64,000 nucleotides of DNA from contig NC_021658.1 of the NCBI RefSeq assembly GCF_000418325.1, positions 9,624,001-9,688,000 on the forward strand, in the 5' to 3' direction. The first letter of the stretch is position 1; every line of letters begins with the position of its first letter. Both the position numbers and the translations under genes were made by a program. Shown here one piece after another: positions 37,375-48,026 of this stretch. Under the pieces are notes generated by a model. The model ran no database searches and was not told where the DNA came from. It saw only the letters and a program-made list of their open reading frames with translations. This stretch comes from Sorangium cellulosum So0157-2 (lineage in GTDB: Bacteria; Myxococcota_A; Polyangia; Polyangiales; Polyangiaceae).

Positions 37375-38790
37375 GTGAAGCGAGAGCTCCTCCGTTCACC
37401 GCACGCGATGCTGGTCGCAGCGCTCCTCGTCTCGGCCTTCGGAGGGCTGGGCGCCTGCCAAAGCAGCGAAGACGACGCCGCCTCGGGGACGCCAGAGGCC
37501 TCCGGGTCGCCCGGGCGTTGCGTCTACACGAGCGCCTTCAGCCAGGCCGAGGAGTGCCGCGAGTACACCGGCCGAGGCTGGACCGCGGCGACCGCCGAGG
37601 CCGACTGCAAGGCGCTCCAGGGTTCCACCTTCACCGGCGGCGAGCGCTGCGCGTATCCAGAGACGCTCGGCCGATGCGTGCTCGGCGGCGGGACCGACGA
37701 CGCGTACGCCGTCGTCTTCCCCGGCGGCGACGCGAGCCAGTGCGCCGCCACCCAGCGCGGCTGCGAGATGTTCGGCGGCGGCCAGTTCGAGCCCGACGCC
37801 TGCGAGGCCGCGACCGAGGACCCCGGCATCGGCACGGGCGGCGCCGTCTTCCAGTGGCCCGAGCTGGTCTGCGTCGAGCCGGAGGCCGGCGAGCCGGCCG
37901 GGCAGAGCGACGGCAAGGTCTGCACGTTCGGCGCGATCTCGGGCTGCACCGAGCCGGGCCGCCGGTTCACCGATTACGCGTCGTGCGAGCCGGTCTTCAC
38001 GCAGCGCCCGTACTGGCCCGCACCGCCCTCGGATTACAAGACCCCGAGCGACGATCCGCGCCTGTCCGATCCGGAATGGCTCGCGGAGCTCGCCTGGGTC
38101 ACGGAGCAGACCGAGGCGTGCGGGTGCGTGTGCTGTCACTCGGAGAACACCGCGCCCGCGGGGCCGTCGAACTGGTACATCGAGGCCGGGCCGATCTGGA
38201 CCGACAGCTTCAATCCGTCGGGCCTCGCGCTGGCCGCCGGCTGGGTCTCCTCGGCGGCGCTCGGCGCGTATCCGCCGGACCAGAACAACGGCTTCTCCCG
38301 CGACACCGCCGGCCTCCCCACCACCGACCCGGCGCGCATGATCGCGTTCTTCGAGGGCGAGCTCGAGCGCCGCGGGTTCACGAGGGAGGATTTCGCGGAC
38401 ATGACCCCGTTCGGCGGGCCCATCTATGAACAGAGCCTCTACGAGCCGAGCGACTGCGCGGCGGGCGAAGGCGTGGACGCCGCGGGCAAGGTCACCTGGG
38501 CCGGCGGCGGCGCCCGCTACGTCTACGTCATGTCGGCGGACGCCGAGAACCCGGGCGCTCCGCCCAACCTCGATCTGCCCGAGGGGACGATCTGGCGGCT
38601 CGACGTGCCCTCGAGCGCCGAGCCCATGAAGAGCGGTATCGCCTACGGCGAGGTCCCGGCGAGCACGAAGCAGGGCTATCCCGCCGACGGGCCCCCCGAG
38701 GAGCTCGTCCCGGGCACGAAGTACTATCTGTACGTGCTGGCAGACGTCGGCATCCCGATCACGCGGTGCCTGTTCGAGATCTCGCCCTGA
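37375..38790 (+). CDS. Lipoprotein with a CxCCH haem-like motif
   Basis: The 471-residue product starts at GTG 37375, with AGGAG eight bases upstream. The signal peptide ends in the lipobox GLGACQ. The N-terminal half is Cys-rich and repetitive (CVYTSAF, CREYTGRGWTAATAEADC, CAATQRGCEMFGGG). The second half has RPYWPAPPSDYKTPSDDP and GCVCCHSENTAPAG (about residue 245), where CVCCH resembles the CxxCH haem-c attachment site. GPSNWYIEAGPIWTDSFNPS follows. Similar lipoproteins occur in myxobacteria without known function; covalent haem binding is possible but unproven. Confidence 0.65.
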   Translation: MKRELLRSPHAMLVAALLVSAFGGLGACQSSEDDAASGTPEASGSPGRCVYTSAFSQAEECREYTGRGWTAATAEADCKALQGSTFTGGERCAYPETLGRCVLGGGTDDAYAVVFPGGDASQCAATQRGCEMFGGGQFEPDACEAATEDPGIGTGGAVFQWPELVCVEPEAGEPAGQSDGKVCTFGAISGCTEPGRRFTDYASCEPVFTQRPYWPAPPSDYKTPSDDPRLSDPEWLAELAWVTEQTEACGCVCCHSENTAPAGPSNWYIEAGPIWTDSFNPSGLALAAGWVSSAALGAYPPDQNNGFSRDTAGLPTTDPARMIAFFEGELERRGFTREDFADMTPFGGPIYEQSLYEPSDCAAGEGVDAAGKVTWAGGGARYVYVMSADAENPGAPPNLDLPEGTIWRLDVPSSAEPMKSGIAYGEVPASTKQGYPADGPPEELVPGTKYYLYVLADVGIPITRCLFEISP

Positions 38791-38846
38791 GAGGGAGCGC
38801 CGGAGCGCGGCGCCCCTCCCTCTCCGCGCGTCGAGGCCGTTGACGC

Positions 38847-40751
<1,905 letters not shown>

Positions 40752-41190
40752 GAGTGCAACCTTTCCGCTACACGCCCACTGCAAAAATCATACCGTCCGT
40801 GGCAAATTGTGACAGCGACGGTGGCGATGCTCCGGGGCGATGCCGCCCCCGCAGATCCGGTGAGATCTTCGAGGAGCTCACCCCGCGCGCCCCGCGTACC
40901 GCGCGGCGCGCGGCCTTCGCCCCCTCATGACATGGGGATCAGATCTTGGCACACTCCCCCGGAGTCGCGGCCCATCTGTGCCAGCTCGCGATCCGACAGC
41001 GCGAGTCCCTCAACGCGCCTCCACCGCGCGGCCCTCGCGCGGCGCACAGCCCACCTCGATGACCTGTTCCGAGGAGGGCTCGTTCCAGGGCCCGCGAGCC
41101 CTCCTGTCCTGATCGAGCGCGCCCGCGCCGCCGCCCCGCCGCTCGAGCGACGGCTACCGCCGGCCGCACCTCCGCGCTACGTTCGCCGCC
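40752..41190. other. Divergent intergenic region
   Basis: No gene is supported in these 439 bases. The first ~70 bases next to the CotH-like gene are less GC-rich and probably contain its promoter. The remainder is highly GC-rich and gives only Arg/Ala-rich spurious frames on both strands. Confidence 0.35.
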
Positions 41191-41739
41191 GTGGACGCAC
41201 CTCGACCGTCCGGCCCTCGCCGCGCGCTGCTCATCGGCCTCCCCCTCGCCGCGCTCGCCGCGGCGGGCTTCCTCGCGCTCGGCCGCGACGAGCGCCCCGC
41301 CCCGAAGGCGCGGCCGTCGAGCGCGGCGCCCAGCGAAGGCGCGAGGCCGCAGCGACGCGACGAATCATCCGCCGTCCCCCCGGCGCCGCCGCCGGCCGCC
41401 GCCCCCGCGAGCGCCGCAGCACGGCAGCCCGACGCGGCGCCGGCGGCGCTGGACGCGGACCCCGAGGCCCGCGTCGTCGAGCGCATGCGCGCCGCGTTGA
41501 CCAGCGACCCGGAGGAGGTGCTCCGGCTCGACGACGCGGCGTCGCGCGATTTCGGCGACAGCCCGCGCGCCGCCGAGCGAGGCCTGCTCCGCGTGCGGGC
41601 GCTCGTGCGCCTCGACCGGAGCGGCGAGGCCCGCAGCCTCGCGGAAGACCTCATCGAGCGCTATCCGGACGACCCCTCCGCCAGGAGCGCCGCCGCCTAT
41701 ATGGGGGTTCACCCCCGGCCGCGCGGCCCCTCCCGGTAA
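41191..41739 (+). CDS. Membrane-anchored protein with TPR-like C-terminus
   Basis: The 182-residue product starts at GTG 41191. One N-terminal transmembrane segment (LLIGLPLAALAAAGFLAL, about residues 13-30) is followed by an Ala/Pro-rich linker. A helical domain ends the protein (AERGLLRVRALVRLDRSGEA, LAEDLIERYPDDPSARSAAA), the pattern of the last tetratricopeptide repeat of YbgF- or BamD-type proteins. It is similar to small anti-sigma-like or periplasmic scaffold proteins that follow ECF sigma genes in myxobacteria, but no sigma gene is adjacent. The function is unknown. Confidence 0.55.
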   Translation: MDAPRPSGPRRALLIGLPLAALAAAGFLALGRDERPAPKARPSSAAPSEGARPQRRDESSAVPPAPPPAAAPASAAARQPDAAPAALDADPEARVVERMRAALTSDPEEVLRLDDAASRDFGDSPRAAERGLLRVRALVRLDRSGEARSLAEDLIERYPDDPSARSAAAYMGVHPRPRGPSR

Positions 41740-41898
41740 GGCGAGATACCGCAGCTGCCGCGGGGGAGAGGCGACGATCTCGCCAGGGCCGCTGTGACAA
41801 GCATCTTGTAACCGCGGCAGAACGTGGCGCGCTGAGTCACTGAACCGATTAATATTTCGGGCTGGCTCGAACGTGCGTTTCTGGCGATAATCGGCCCC

Positions 41899-43119
41899 AT
41901 GCGCAATTGGCTTCTTCTTGTTGGGGTTCTCCAGCTCACCGCGGCAGGCCTTGGGTGCGGCGATGGGACGGGCGACGGCGGCGAGGGCGGCGCCGGCGCG
42001 CCCACGGGCGGGCCCGCGAGCACGGGCACCGGCGAGCCCGTGGGCAGCAGCACCAGCAGCGGCGGAGAGCCCAGCACCTGCACGGCGGCGGACGAATGTC
42101 CGTTCGAGGCCGGGGTGGAGATCGCCTGCCGCCTCCGCTTCATGTACGGCGTGAACTACGCATGGCGCGACTTCGGCGCCGACTTCGGCGGTCAGTCCCG
42201 GTGGAGCCAGACGGGCATCTCGGGCAAGAAGGGCCAGGTGCTCTCCGACCTCCAGGACATGCGGGCCAACGGCGTCGACGTGGTCCGCTGGTGGATCTAC
42301 CCCCGCTTCTACGGGGACCAGATCGACTTCGACGGGCAGGGCAACCCGACCGGGCTCGGCGGCACCTCGACGCAGGACATCCTGGCGGCGCTCGAGCTCG
42401 CGGAGCAGGCGCAGATCAACGTGATGTTCACCCTGTTCTCCTTCGACGGCTTCTACAAGACGTCGCACAACCCGCCGAACGGCCTGACGGTCTGGAGCAT
42501 GGGGCCGATCGTCGCGGACGCGGGCCGGCGGGCCAAGCTCATCGAGAACGTCGTCCGGCCGATCGCGAAGACGGTCGCGTCGAGCCCGCACCGCGGCCGC
42601 ATGCTGGCCTGGGACGTCATCAACGAGCCCGAGTGGGCGATGACCGGGCCGAGCCTCTACGGCGGCGACCCGGCGTTCGAGGGGGACTCGAGCAAATTCG
42701 ATCTCGTGACGCACCAGCAGATGGAGGCGCTCGCCAAGGAGTCGGCCGCGGTGCTGCGGGAGGAGACCGGCGCGCCCGTGAGCGTCGGCAGCGCCGCGAT
42801 CAAGTGGGGTCAGGCGTGGACCCGCGCGGACGTCGACTTCTACCAGGTCCACATGTACGGCTGGGTCAACGACTACTTCCCGTACGACAAGCCCCTGTCC
42901 GAGTACAACCTCACGGACAAGCCGGTCGTCATGGGCGAGTTCCCCATCAACATGGCCGAGATGGACGTGGGCTACGACAAGTTCGTGGGCGACCTCTACA
43001 CCATGGGGTATGCGGGCGCGATGTCCTGGTCGGTCACCGATACGAACTTCCCCTGGTCGTCCAACAAGACCCGCGTGAAGGCGTTCGCCGATCAGCACCC
43101 CTGCGAGACGCGGTACTGA
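41899..43119 (+). CDS. GH5-like glycoside hydrolase lipoprotein
   Basis: The 406-residue product starts at ATG 41899. It has a signal peptide and lipobox (AAGLGC), and a Gly/Thr/Ser linker to about residue 60. A clan-A (beta/alpha)8 barrel follows: MYGVNYAWRDFGADFGG at the first strand, VDVVRWWIYPRFYGDQ, the acid/base Glu in WDVINEPEW (about 240), HMYGW, and the nucleophile Glu in PVVMGEFPINM (about 350). This matches cellulase/mannanase-type GH5 or its relatives, so it should cut beta-linked plant polysaccharide while tethered to the cell. The exact subfamily and substrate cannot be fixed here. Confidence 0.8.
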   Translation: MRNWLLLVGVLQLTAAGLGCGDGTGDGGEGGAGAPTGGPASTGTGEPVGSSTSSGGEPSTCTAADECPFEAGVEIACRLRFMYGVNYAWRDFGADFGGQSRWSQTGISGKKGQVLSDLQDMRANGVDVVRWWIYPRFYGDQIDFDGQGNPTGLGGTSTQDILAALELAEQAQINVMFTLFSFDGFYKTSHNPPNGLTVWSMGPIVADAGRRAKLIENVVRPIAKTVASSPHRGRMLAWDVINEPEWAMTGPSLYGGDPAFEGDSSKFDLVTHQQMEALAKESAAVLREETGAPVSVGSAAIKWGQAWTRADVDFYQVHMYGWVNDYFPYDKPLSEYNLTDKPVVMGEFPINMAEMDVGYDKFVGDLYTMGYAGAMSWSVTDTNFPWSSNKTRVKAFADQHPCETRY

Positions 43120-43423
43120 GCGCCGGGCGAGCGCCGCTGTCCGCGGCGAACCTGGTCGTCACGCCGGCGCGGCGAGCGCGTCCCGGACGAGCTCGGCGGC
43201 GCTCGCGTGACAGCTTGCCCCAGTGTGTGGCGCGTTGGCGTATCGCCGCGCGGGCGGCGCGCGAGGCGCGGCGCGCGATCGGGCCGTCGCGCGGCGCGCC
43301 GGCGCTCGTCCGCCGTCTCCTCCGGGCACGTCGGTTGCTGGGCAAAGAGGCCCGCTGCTCACGGAGGTGTTCGCCTGTGTGAGCCACGAGCGTTGTTAAC
43401 CAGCACCCACCAAGGAGAGCGAC
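43120..43423. other. Intergenic region before the Arg/Gly/Tyr repeat gene
   Basis: No gene was found in these 304 bases. The last ~40 bases lead into a good AAGGAGAG ribosome-binding site before ATG 43424. The rest is GC-rich without recognisable signals. Confidence 0.35.
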
Positions 43424-44950
43424 ATGGCACGAGATCGCTACGACAACCGAGGCTTCCGTGACCAGGGGGCGCGCGACGACTGGCGTCACCGGGAAGAGCA
43501 GGGGCGCTTTCCAGGGAGCTACGATCAGCGCGGCTTCCGCGGCCACGAGGAGGAGCGCGACGCGTTCGAACGAGGCTCCTACAGCCGCGGCAACTACGCG
43601 AACCAGAGCGGCGGCAGCCGGCAGGGCGAGCTGGGCCAGGAGCCGCAGTACGGGCAGCCGCAGTACGGCCAGCAGGGGCGCGGCGAAGGCAGGGGCCCGT
43701 GGCAGGCGGGCGGCCAGCATGGGCAGGAGTACCGCGGCGGGTACGGCGGATACGGCGGGCGCGGGCAGGAGCAAGGCGGCTTCGGCGGGCGCGGCTACCG
43801 GGAGCACGAGGAGAGCCGCGCGTACGGACAGGACAGCCCCTCCTGGGAGCGGAGCGGCGGGCGCGGCGATCACTTCGGCGGTCGGGGCGCGGAGGACGAG
43901 CGCAGAGGGTTCGGCGCGGCGCAGCGAGGGCGCGACGAGAACCGCGGCTATTACGGCCGCGACGTGAACCGCGGGACCACCGGACGGGACGAGGGGCAGG
44001 GCCGCGGCTCTTACGGGCGCGACGACTACGGTCGCGACGATTACGGGCGCGAGGCGAACCAGCACCGCGGCTACGGGCGCGAGGAGGAGTACGAGGCTCA
44101 CGGCTACCAGGGCCACAGCCAGGGCCGCGGCTATCAGGGGCGCGACGACTACCAGGGCCGCGGCTATCAGGGGCGCGACGACTACCAGGGCCGCGGCTAT
44201 CAGGGGCGCGACGACTACCAGGGCCGCGGCTATCAGGGGCGCGACGACTACCAGGGCCGCGGCTATCAGGGGCGCGACGACTACCAGGGCCGCGGCTATC
44301 AGGGGCGCGACGACTACCAGGGCCGCGGCTATCAGGGGCGCGACGACTACCAGGGCCGCGGCTATCAGGGGCGCGACGACTACCAGGGCCGCGGTTATCA
44401 GGGGCGCGATCATGACCAGGGCCGCGGCTATCAGGGCCGCGATGACTACCAGGGCCGCGAGAGCTACGGCCGCGGCTACGGGCGACAGGACGAGTACCAG
44501 GGCCGCGGCTACGGGCGCGGCGAGGGCCAGCACCGCGGGTATCGAGGCGGCGACGAGCGCCAGAACCCCGGCCATTACGGCTGGGGCGACGAGCGCGGCG
44601 GGTTCAGCGGCCAGCGCGGTCACGACGAGCACCAGCGCGCCGGCGGCCGGGGCTGGGAGGCAGAGCGCGGCGGCCACCGCGACCGCGACGAGGACCGCGG
44701 CTACCAGGGCCGCAGCGACGAGCGCGAGAGCCACGGTCGCGGCCAGGAGCGCGGCGGCCAGGGCGACATCTACAATCGCCCGGAGCGCCGGCCCGGGTTC
44801 GGCCGCTTCATGGGCGACGAGATCCCGCAGGGGTACTCGACCCGGGTCCACGAGCGCGACGACGTGCGCGCCTCGCAGGGCCGCGACCGCTCCTCCGCCG
44901 AGGAGGGCGGCCGCTCCGAGCACCAGAACCAGAACCGGTCCTGGAACTGA
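43424..44950 (+). CDS. Disordered Arg/Gly/Tyr/Asp-rich repeat protein
   Basis: The 508-residue product has no signal peptide or membrane segment and almost no hydrophobic core residues; Gly, Arg, Tyr, Gln, Asp and Glu dominate. It starts at ATG 43424 behind AAGGAGAG. The centre consists of ten tandem GRGYQGRDDYQ units; flanking parts contain related YGRD, GRGYGR and RGYRGG motifs. The C-terminus (RPGFGRFMGDEIPQGYSTRV) is the only part that looks foldable. The composition resembles RGG/YG-rich proteins that form condensates with RNA, and short glycine-rich stress proteins of soil bacteria. A role in desiccation or nucleic-acid condensation is speculation. Confidence 0.75.
   Translation: MARDRYDNRGFRDQGARDDWRHREEQGRFPGSYDQRGFRGHEEERDAFERGSYSRGNYANQSGGSRQGELGQEPQYGQPQYGQQGRGEGRGPWQAGGQHGQEYRGGYGGYGGRGQEQGGFGGRGYREHEESRAYGQDSPSWERSGGRGDHFGGRGAEDERRGFGAAQRGRDENRGYYGRDVNRGTTGRDEGQGRGSYGRDDYGRDDYGREANQHRGYGREEEYEAHGYQGHSQGRGYQGRDDYQGRGYQGRDDYQGRGYQGRDDYQGRGYQGRDDYQGRGYQGRDDYQGRGYQGRDDYQGRGYQGRDDYQGRGYQGRDDYQGRGYQGRDHDQGRGYQGRDDYQGRESYGRGYGRQDEYQGRGYGRGEGQHRGYRGGDERQNPGHYGWGDERGGFSGQRGHDEHQRAGGRGWEAERGGHRDRDEDRGYQGRSDERESHGRGQERGGQGDIYNRPERRPGFGRFMGDEIPQGYSTRVHERDDVRASQGRDRSSAEEGGRSEHQNQNRSWN
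44123..44452 (+). repeat. Ten 33-bp tandem repeats in the disordered-protein gene
   Basis: Ten consecutive 33-base units encode an 11-residue repeat. The first eight units are virtually identical at DNA level; the ninth has HD in place of DY. The even identity suggests recent expansion and likely length variation between strains. Confidence 0.9.
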
Positions 44951-45214
44951 GCGCCTCCGCGGCGATCCGTCGCGCTCGCCCCTTCCCCGCCCCCCGGCGC
45001 GCAAACCACGCAGCGCTCCCGCCCCGCCTCCCCGCCTTCCTGTTCGAGTCCCCTCTTCCGGCGGCAGCGCCGCCCCTGGCTCACCCGACATCGTCGGAGC
45101 GCCCGCGCGCCAACCGATCTCCGCCTCTCCACGGTCGCATCGCGGAGTCTGCACCGGTTTCCAGGGACAGATTGGTGTTGTGTGCGCCACGGACCTGCAG
45201 CATCCTCCGCCGCC

Positions 45215-46507
45215 ATGAAGACAGCAGCTTATTCAACGTTCCCGAAGCTCGTCTCGGCCGTCTGCATCGCCTGGTCGGCGCTCGCCGGGTGCGGGGACGA
45301 CGATCCGAACGGGGCGGCGGGCAGCGGCGCCGGCTCATCGACCTCGACGACAAGCGCCTCGGGTGCGGGTGGCGACGGCGGCACGGGCGAGGGCGGCGCA
45401 GGCGAGGGCGGCGCAGGCGAGGGCGGCGCAGGCGCGACGACGGCGTCGAGCGGCACCGGCGGGAGCAACCCCTCCGGGGACACCGTCCGCTTCATCGGTC
45501 GCTTCGACACCACGAAGCCCGAAGGCCCCCGCTTCTCCTGGGCCGGCAGCGCGATCGCCACGCGGTTCTCGGGGACGTCGATCGGCGTCCGCTTCAACGA
45601 CGCGTCGACCGCGGCGCAGTCCAACTTCTTCCAGGTGGTGATCGACGGCGAGCCGAAGGGGGTTCTCAAGGTCAACGCCGACGAGGAGCTCTACACGGTC
45701 GCCGAGGGGCTGCCCGACGGCGAGCACGATCTCCTGCTCCACCGCCGGACCGAGCCGCTGGTCGGCGTGACGCAGTTCCTCGAGTTCGTCCCGGAGCAAG
45801 GCGGGGAGCTCCTGCCGGTCGCGCCCGCGCCCGAGCGCCGGATCGAGGTGATCGGCGACTCGATCTCCGCCGGTTACGGGATCGACGGAGCGGATGAGAC
45901 GTGCAAGTTCACGAGCGACACGGAGAACAACTACCTCGCCTACAGCTCCATGATCGGCCGGCTGCTCGAGGCCGACACCACGATCGTCGCCTGGTCCGGC
46001 AGGGGCGTGGTCCGCAACTACGACGGTGAGGCGGTGCCCACCATGCCGGAGATCTACGGCCGGACGATCGCCGACGAGGCGCAGCCCGCATGGGACTTCT
46101 CGTCCTGGGTCCCGCAGGTCGTCGTGATCAACCTCGGCACGAACGACTTCAGCATCAACGTCCCGGACGACGCCCAGTTCCGTGAGCCGTTCACGAACGC
46201 CTATGAGGGCCTCGTCGATACGGTCCGGGAGAACTACCCCGAGGCGTACATCTTCTGCACCATCGGGCCCATGCTCAGCGACTCGTTCCCCGAGGGCGCC
46301 GAGGCGCTCAGCAGGGCGCGCGACTACATCGGCCAGGTGGTGGAGGACCGGACCGCCGGCGGCGACGATCGGGTGCGCTTCCTCGAGTTCCCGCCGCACG
46401 ACAAGGCGACGGACGGGCTCGGCTGCGACTGGCACCCGAGCGCGAAGAAGAACCGGGACATGGCCGAGCAGCTCGCCGACGCGATCAGCGAAGAGCTCGG
46501 CTGGTAA
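45215..46507 (+). CDS. SGNH/GDSL esterase lipoprotein, CE2-like
   Basis: The 430-residue product starts at ATG 45215. The lipobox is SALAGC, followed by a Gly/Ala/Glu linker with GEGGA repeats. An N-terminal beta-sandwich (about residues 90-200; VRFIGRFDTTKPEGPRFSWAG) precedes an SGNH hydrolase domain. Block I is EVIGDSISAGYG (Ser nucleophile), block III is NLGTNDFSI, and block V is CDWHPSAKKN (Asp/His). This two-domain order is that of carbohydrate esterase family 2, acetyl-xylan/glucomannan esterases. Two genes away lies a GH5-like glycosidase, suggesting cooperation in removing acetyl groups from hemicellulose. Confidence 0.82.
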   Translation: MKTAAYSTFPKLVSAVCIAWSALAGCGDDDPNGAAGSGAGSSTSTTSASGAGGDGGTGEGGAGEGGAGEGGAGATTASSGTGGSNPSGDTVRFIGRFDTTKPEGPRFSWAGSAIATRFSGTSIGVRFNDASTAAQSNFFQVVIDGEPKGVLKVNADEELYTVAEGLPDGEHDLLLHRRTEPLVGVTQFLEFVPEQGGELLPVAPAPERRIEVIGDSISAGYGIDGADETCKFTSDTENNYLAYSSMIGRLLEADTTIVAWSGRGVVRNYDGEAVPTMPEIYGRTIADEAQPAWDFSSWVPQVVVINLGTNDFSINVPDDAQFREPFTNAYEGLVDTVRENYPEAYIFCTIGPMLSDSFPEGAEALSRARDYIGQVVEDRTAGGDDRVRFLEFPPHDKATDGLGCDWHPSAKKNRDMAEQLADAISEELGW

Positions 46508-46923
46508 AGGCACGGCGCGGGGCGCAACGACATCGCTCCTCCGCTGCGCGCGTCGAGCGCAGCGCGCGCCGCGCTCGACGCGCGCTGCGCTCGAGAGGCG
46601 CCGGCCATGAGATTGGCCTCTTCTCCAGCAGCCCACGCGAGCCGGACACGCCGGGGCAGCGCCGTGCACCGGCGGCGCAGCGCCGGGGCATCGTGTCACC
46701 GGCGCCCCTCGTCGGCTGTGGCACGCCGCTACACCCGCCTCACGTTCTCGTTGGCGCCCTCGCCGCGGCGCACGAGCGCCGATCCGATCGGCTCGCCAAA
46801 ACGCGCGCAGCGCGGAGTTTCAGCCTTGGTACACGCGGTGCATCTCTCGATGCCTGAACACCGGACGGGCGGCGCCGCTGAAAGCGCGTGGGAGCGCGCC
46901 GCCGATCGAGGAGATCATCCATC
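46508..46923. other. Intergenic region with a strong hairpin
   Basis: No gene is supported in these 416 bases. A perfect GC hairpin lies 38 bases after the esterase stop. The rest, including Arg/Ser-rich short frames, shows nothing recognisable. Around 46735-46860 the sequence is slightly less GC-rich and may include the promoter of the next gene. Confidence 0.4.
46546..46585. terminator. Hairpin with perfect 15-bp stem
   Basis: GCGCGCGTCGAGCGC and its exact reverse complement enclose a 10-base loop, 38 bases downstream of the esterase stop codon. There is no T-run. It is a likely transcript end of the esterase gene. Confidence 0.55.
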
Positions 46924-47298
46924 ATGCAGACCAAGCAAGACGGCTCCCAGCGGGCCACCAGCAGAAGCCACGGAAAGGATTTCGTGGAGGCAGCGCGCAA
47001 GAGCGCGACTCGCACGGACGACCGCGATGCGTTCATCCCCGATCCGAAGGACGGCCCGCCCAGGGTGGTGGACGAGTTCGCCGAGCAGATCGCCGAGCAG
47101 TACCTCGCCTCCGCGACGTCGGGCAAGGGCGACATCACCGAGGATTACGAGGACGCGGTGGATCCCGAGGAGATCGGGGGGCCCTTCATCATCACCACGG
47201 CCGAGCAGGAGATCGGGTACGGCAGGGATTCGATGAACCCCGACGACGCCGAGGTCGAGCCGTTCCCCCTGGTCAACCGCTCGCCCCTCGGCGGATGA
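46924..47298 (+). CDS. Small acidic hypothetical protein
   Basis: The 124-residue product starts at ATG 46924 (GAGGAGA upstream). It is soluble and acidic, with a Lys/Arg/Ser-rich start ([18 protein letters not shown]) and a conserved-looking centre: [54 protein letters not shown]. No signal peptide is present. No family of known function was recognised. It precedes thiol peroxidase on the same strand by 173 bases, which may hint at a stress context. Confidence 0.6.
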   Translation: MQTKQDGSQRATSRSHGKDFVEAARKSATRTDDRDAFIPDPKDGPPRVVDEFAEQIAEQYLASATSGKGDITEDYEDAVDPEEIGGPFIITTAEQEIGYGRDSMNPDDAEVEPFPLVNRSPLGG

Positions 47299-47471
47299 TC
47301 CCGGGCGCGAGCGACGGCTCGCGCCGGGAAGCCCGCGAGGCAGCGCATCGCCCACGCGGCAGGCCGGCCGGCGCCTCGGACGCCGGCGGCCTGGCTGGAT
47401 CTGCTTGGCATCCGCCCTCCGCGCGCCTACGACAGGCGCCGACGCACCGCTGCACAGAGGAGGATGCGACC

Positions 47472-47966
47472 ATGGCTCAGACCAAGTTCAAGGGAAGCCC
47501 CGTCCACACCGCCGGCGAGCTGCCGTCCGTCGGCGCGACCGCACCCGAGTTCACGCTCGTGAAGAGCGATCTGTCGGAAGGCAAGCTCTCGTCGTATTCG
47601 GGCAAGAAGATCCTCAACATCTTTCCGAGCGTCGACACCGGCGTCTGCGCGAAATCCGTTCGGACGTTCCACGAGCGCGCCGCGCAGCTCCCGGGCGTGA
47701 CGGTGCTCAACATCTCGGCCGATCTGCCGTTCGCGCACGGCCGCTTCTGCGGGGCCGAGGGCATCAAGAACGCGGAGAGCCTCTCGACCTTCCGGGGCGA
47801 TTTCGGCGACAAGTACGGCGTCAAGCTGGTGGACGGGCCGCTCGCCGGCCTGCTCGCGCGCGCGGTCCTCGTGCTCGACGAACAGAACAAGGTCGTCCAC
47901 GCGGAGCTCGTCCCGGAGATCGCGCAGGAGCCCGACTACGACGCGGCCCTCGCCAAGGTGCGGTGA
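47472..47966 (+). CDS. tpx: Thiol peroxidase
   Basis: This 164-residue atypical two-Cys peroxiredoxin of the Tpx group reduces lipid and other hydroperoxides using thioredoxin. The peroxidatic Cys59 lies in [13 protein letters not shown] and the resolving Cys93 in [10 protein letters not shown], the Tpx-specific spacing. Start ATG 47472 has AGGAGGA upstream. The length is typical. It is cytoplasmic or, in some species, periplasmic; no signal peptide is seen here. It converges with the cytochrome P450 gene 60 bases downstream. Confidence 0.95.
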   Translation: MAQTKFKGSPVHTAGELPSVGATAPEFTLVKSDLSEGKLSSYSGKKILNIFPSVDTGVCAKSVRTFHERAAQLPGVTVLNISADLPFAHGRFCGAEGIKNAESLSTFRGDFGDKYGVKLVDGPLAGLLARAVLVLDEQNKVVHAELVPEIAQEPDYDAALAKVR

Positions 47967-48026
47967 GCCGGAGCGCGGGCGCCTTCGCGCTCGCGCGTGC
48001 CTCGTGAGCTCGCGCGCCTCGTGAGC

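Noticed and set aside
40809-41843. 344-codon plus-strand frame overlapping the TPR-like gene
   Set aside because: Almost entirely Arg/Ala/Pro; a shadow frame of the gene at 41191-41739 and its upstream DNA.
44123-44452. Regular 33-bp repeats as a CRISPR array
   Set aside because: No spacers; the units are in frame and encode GRGYQGRDDYQ in a coding gene.
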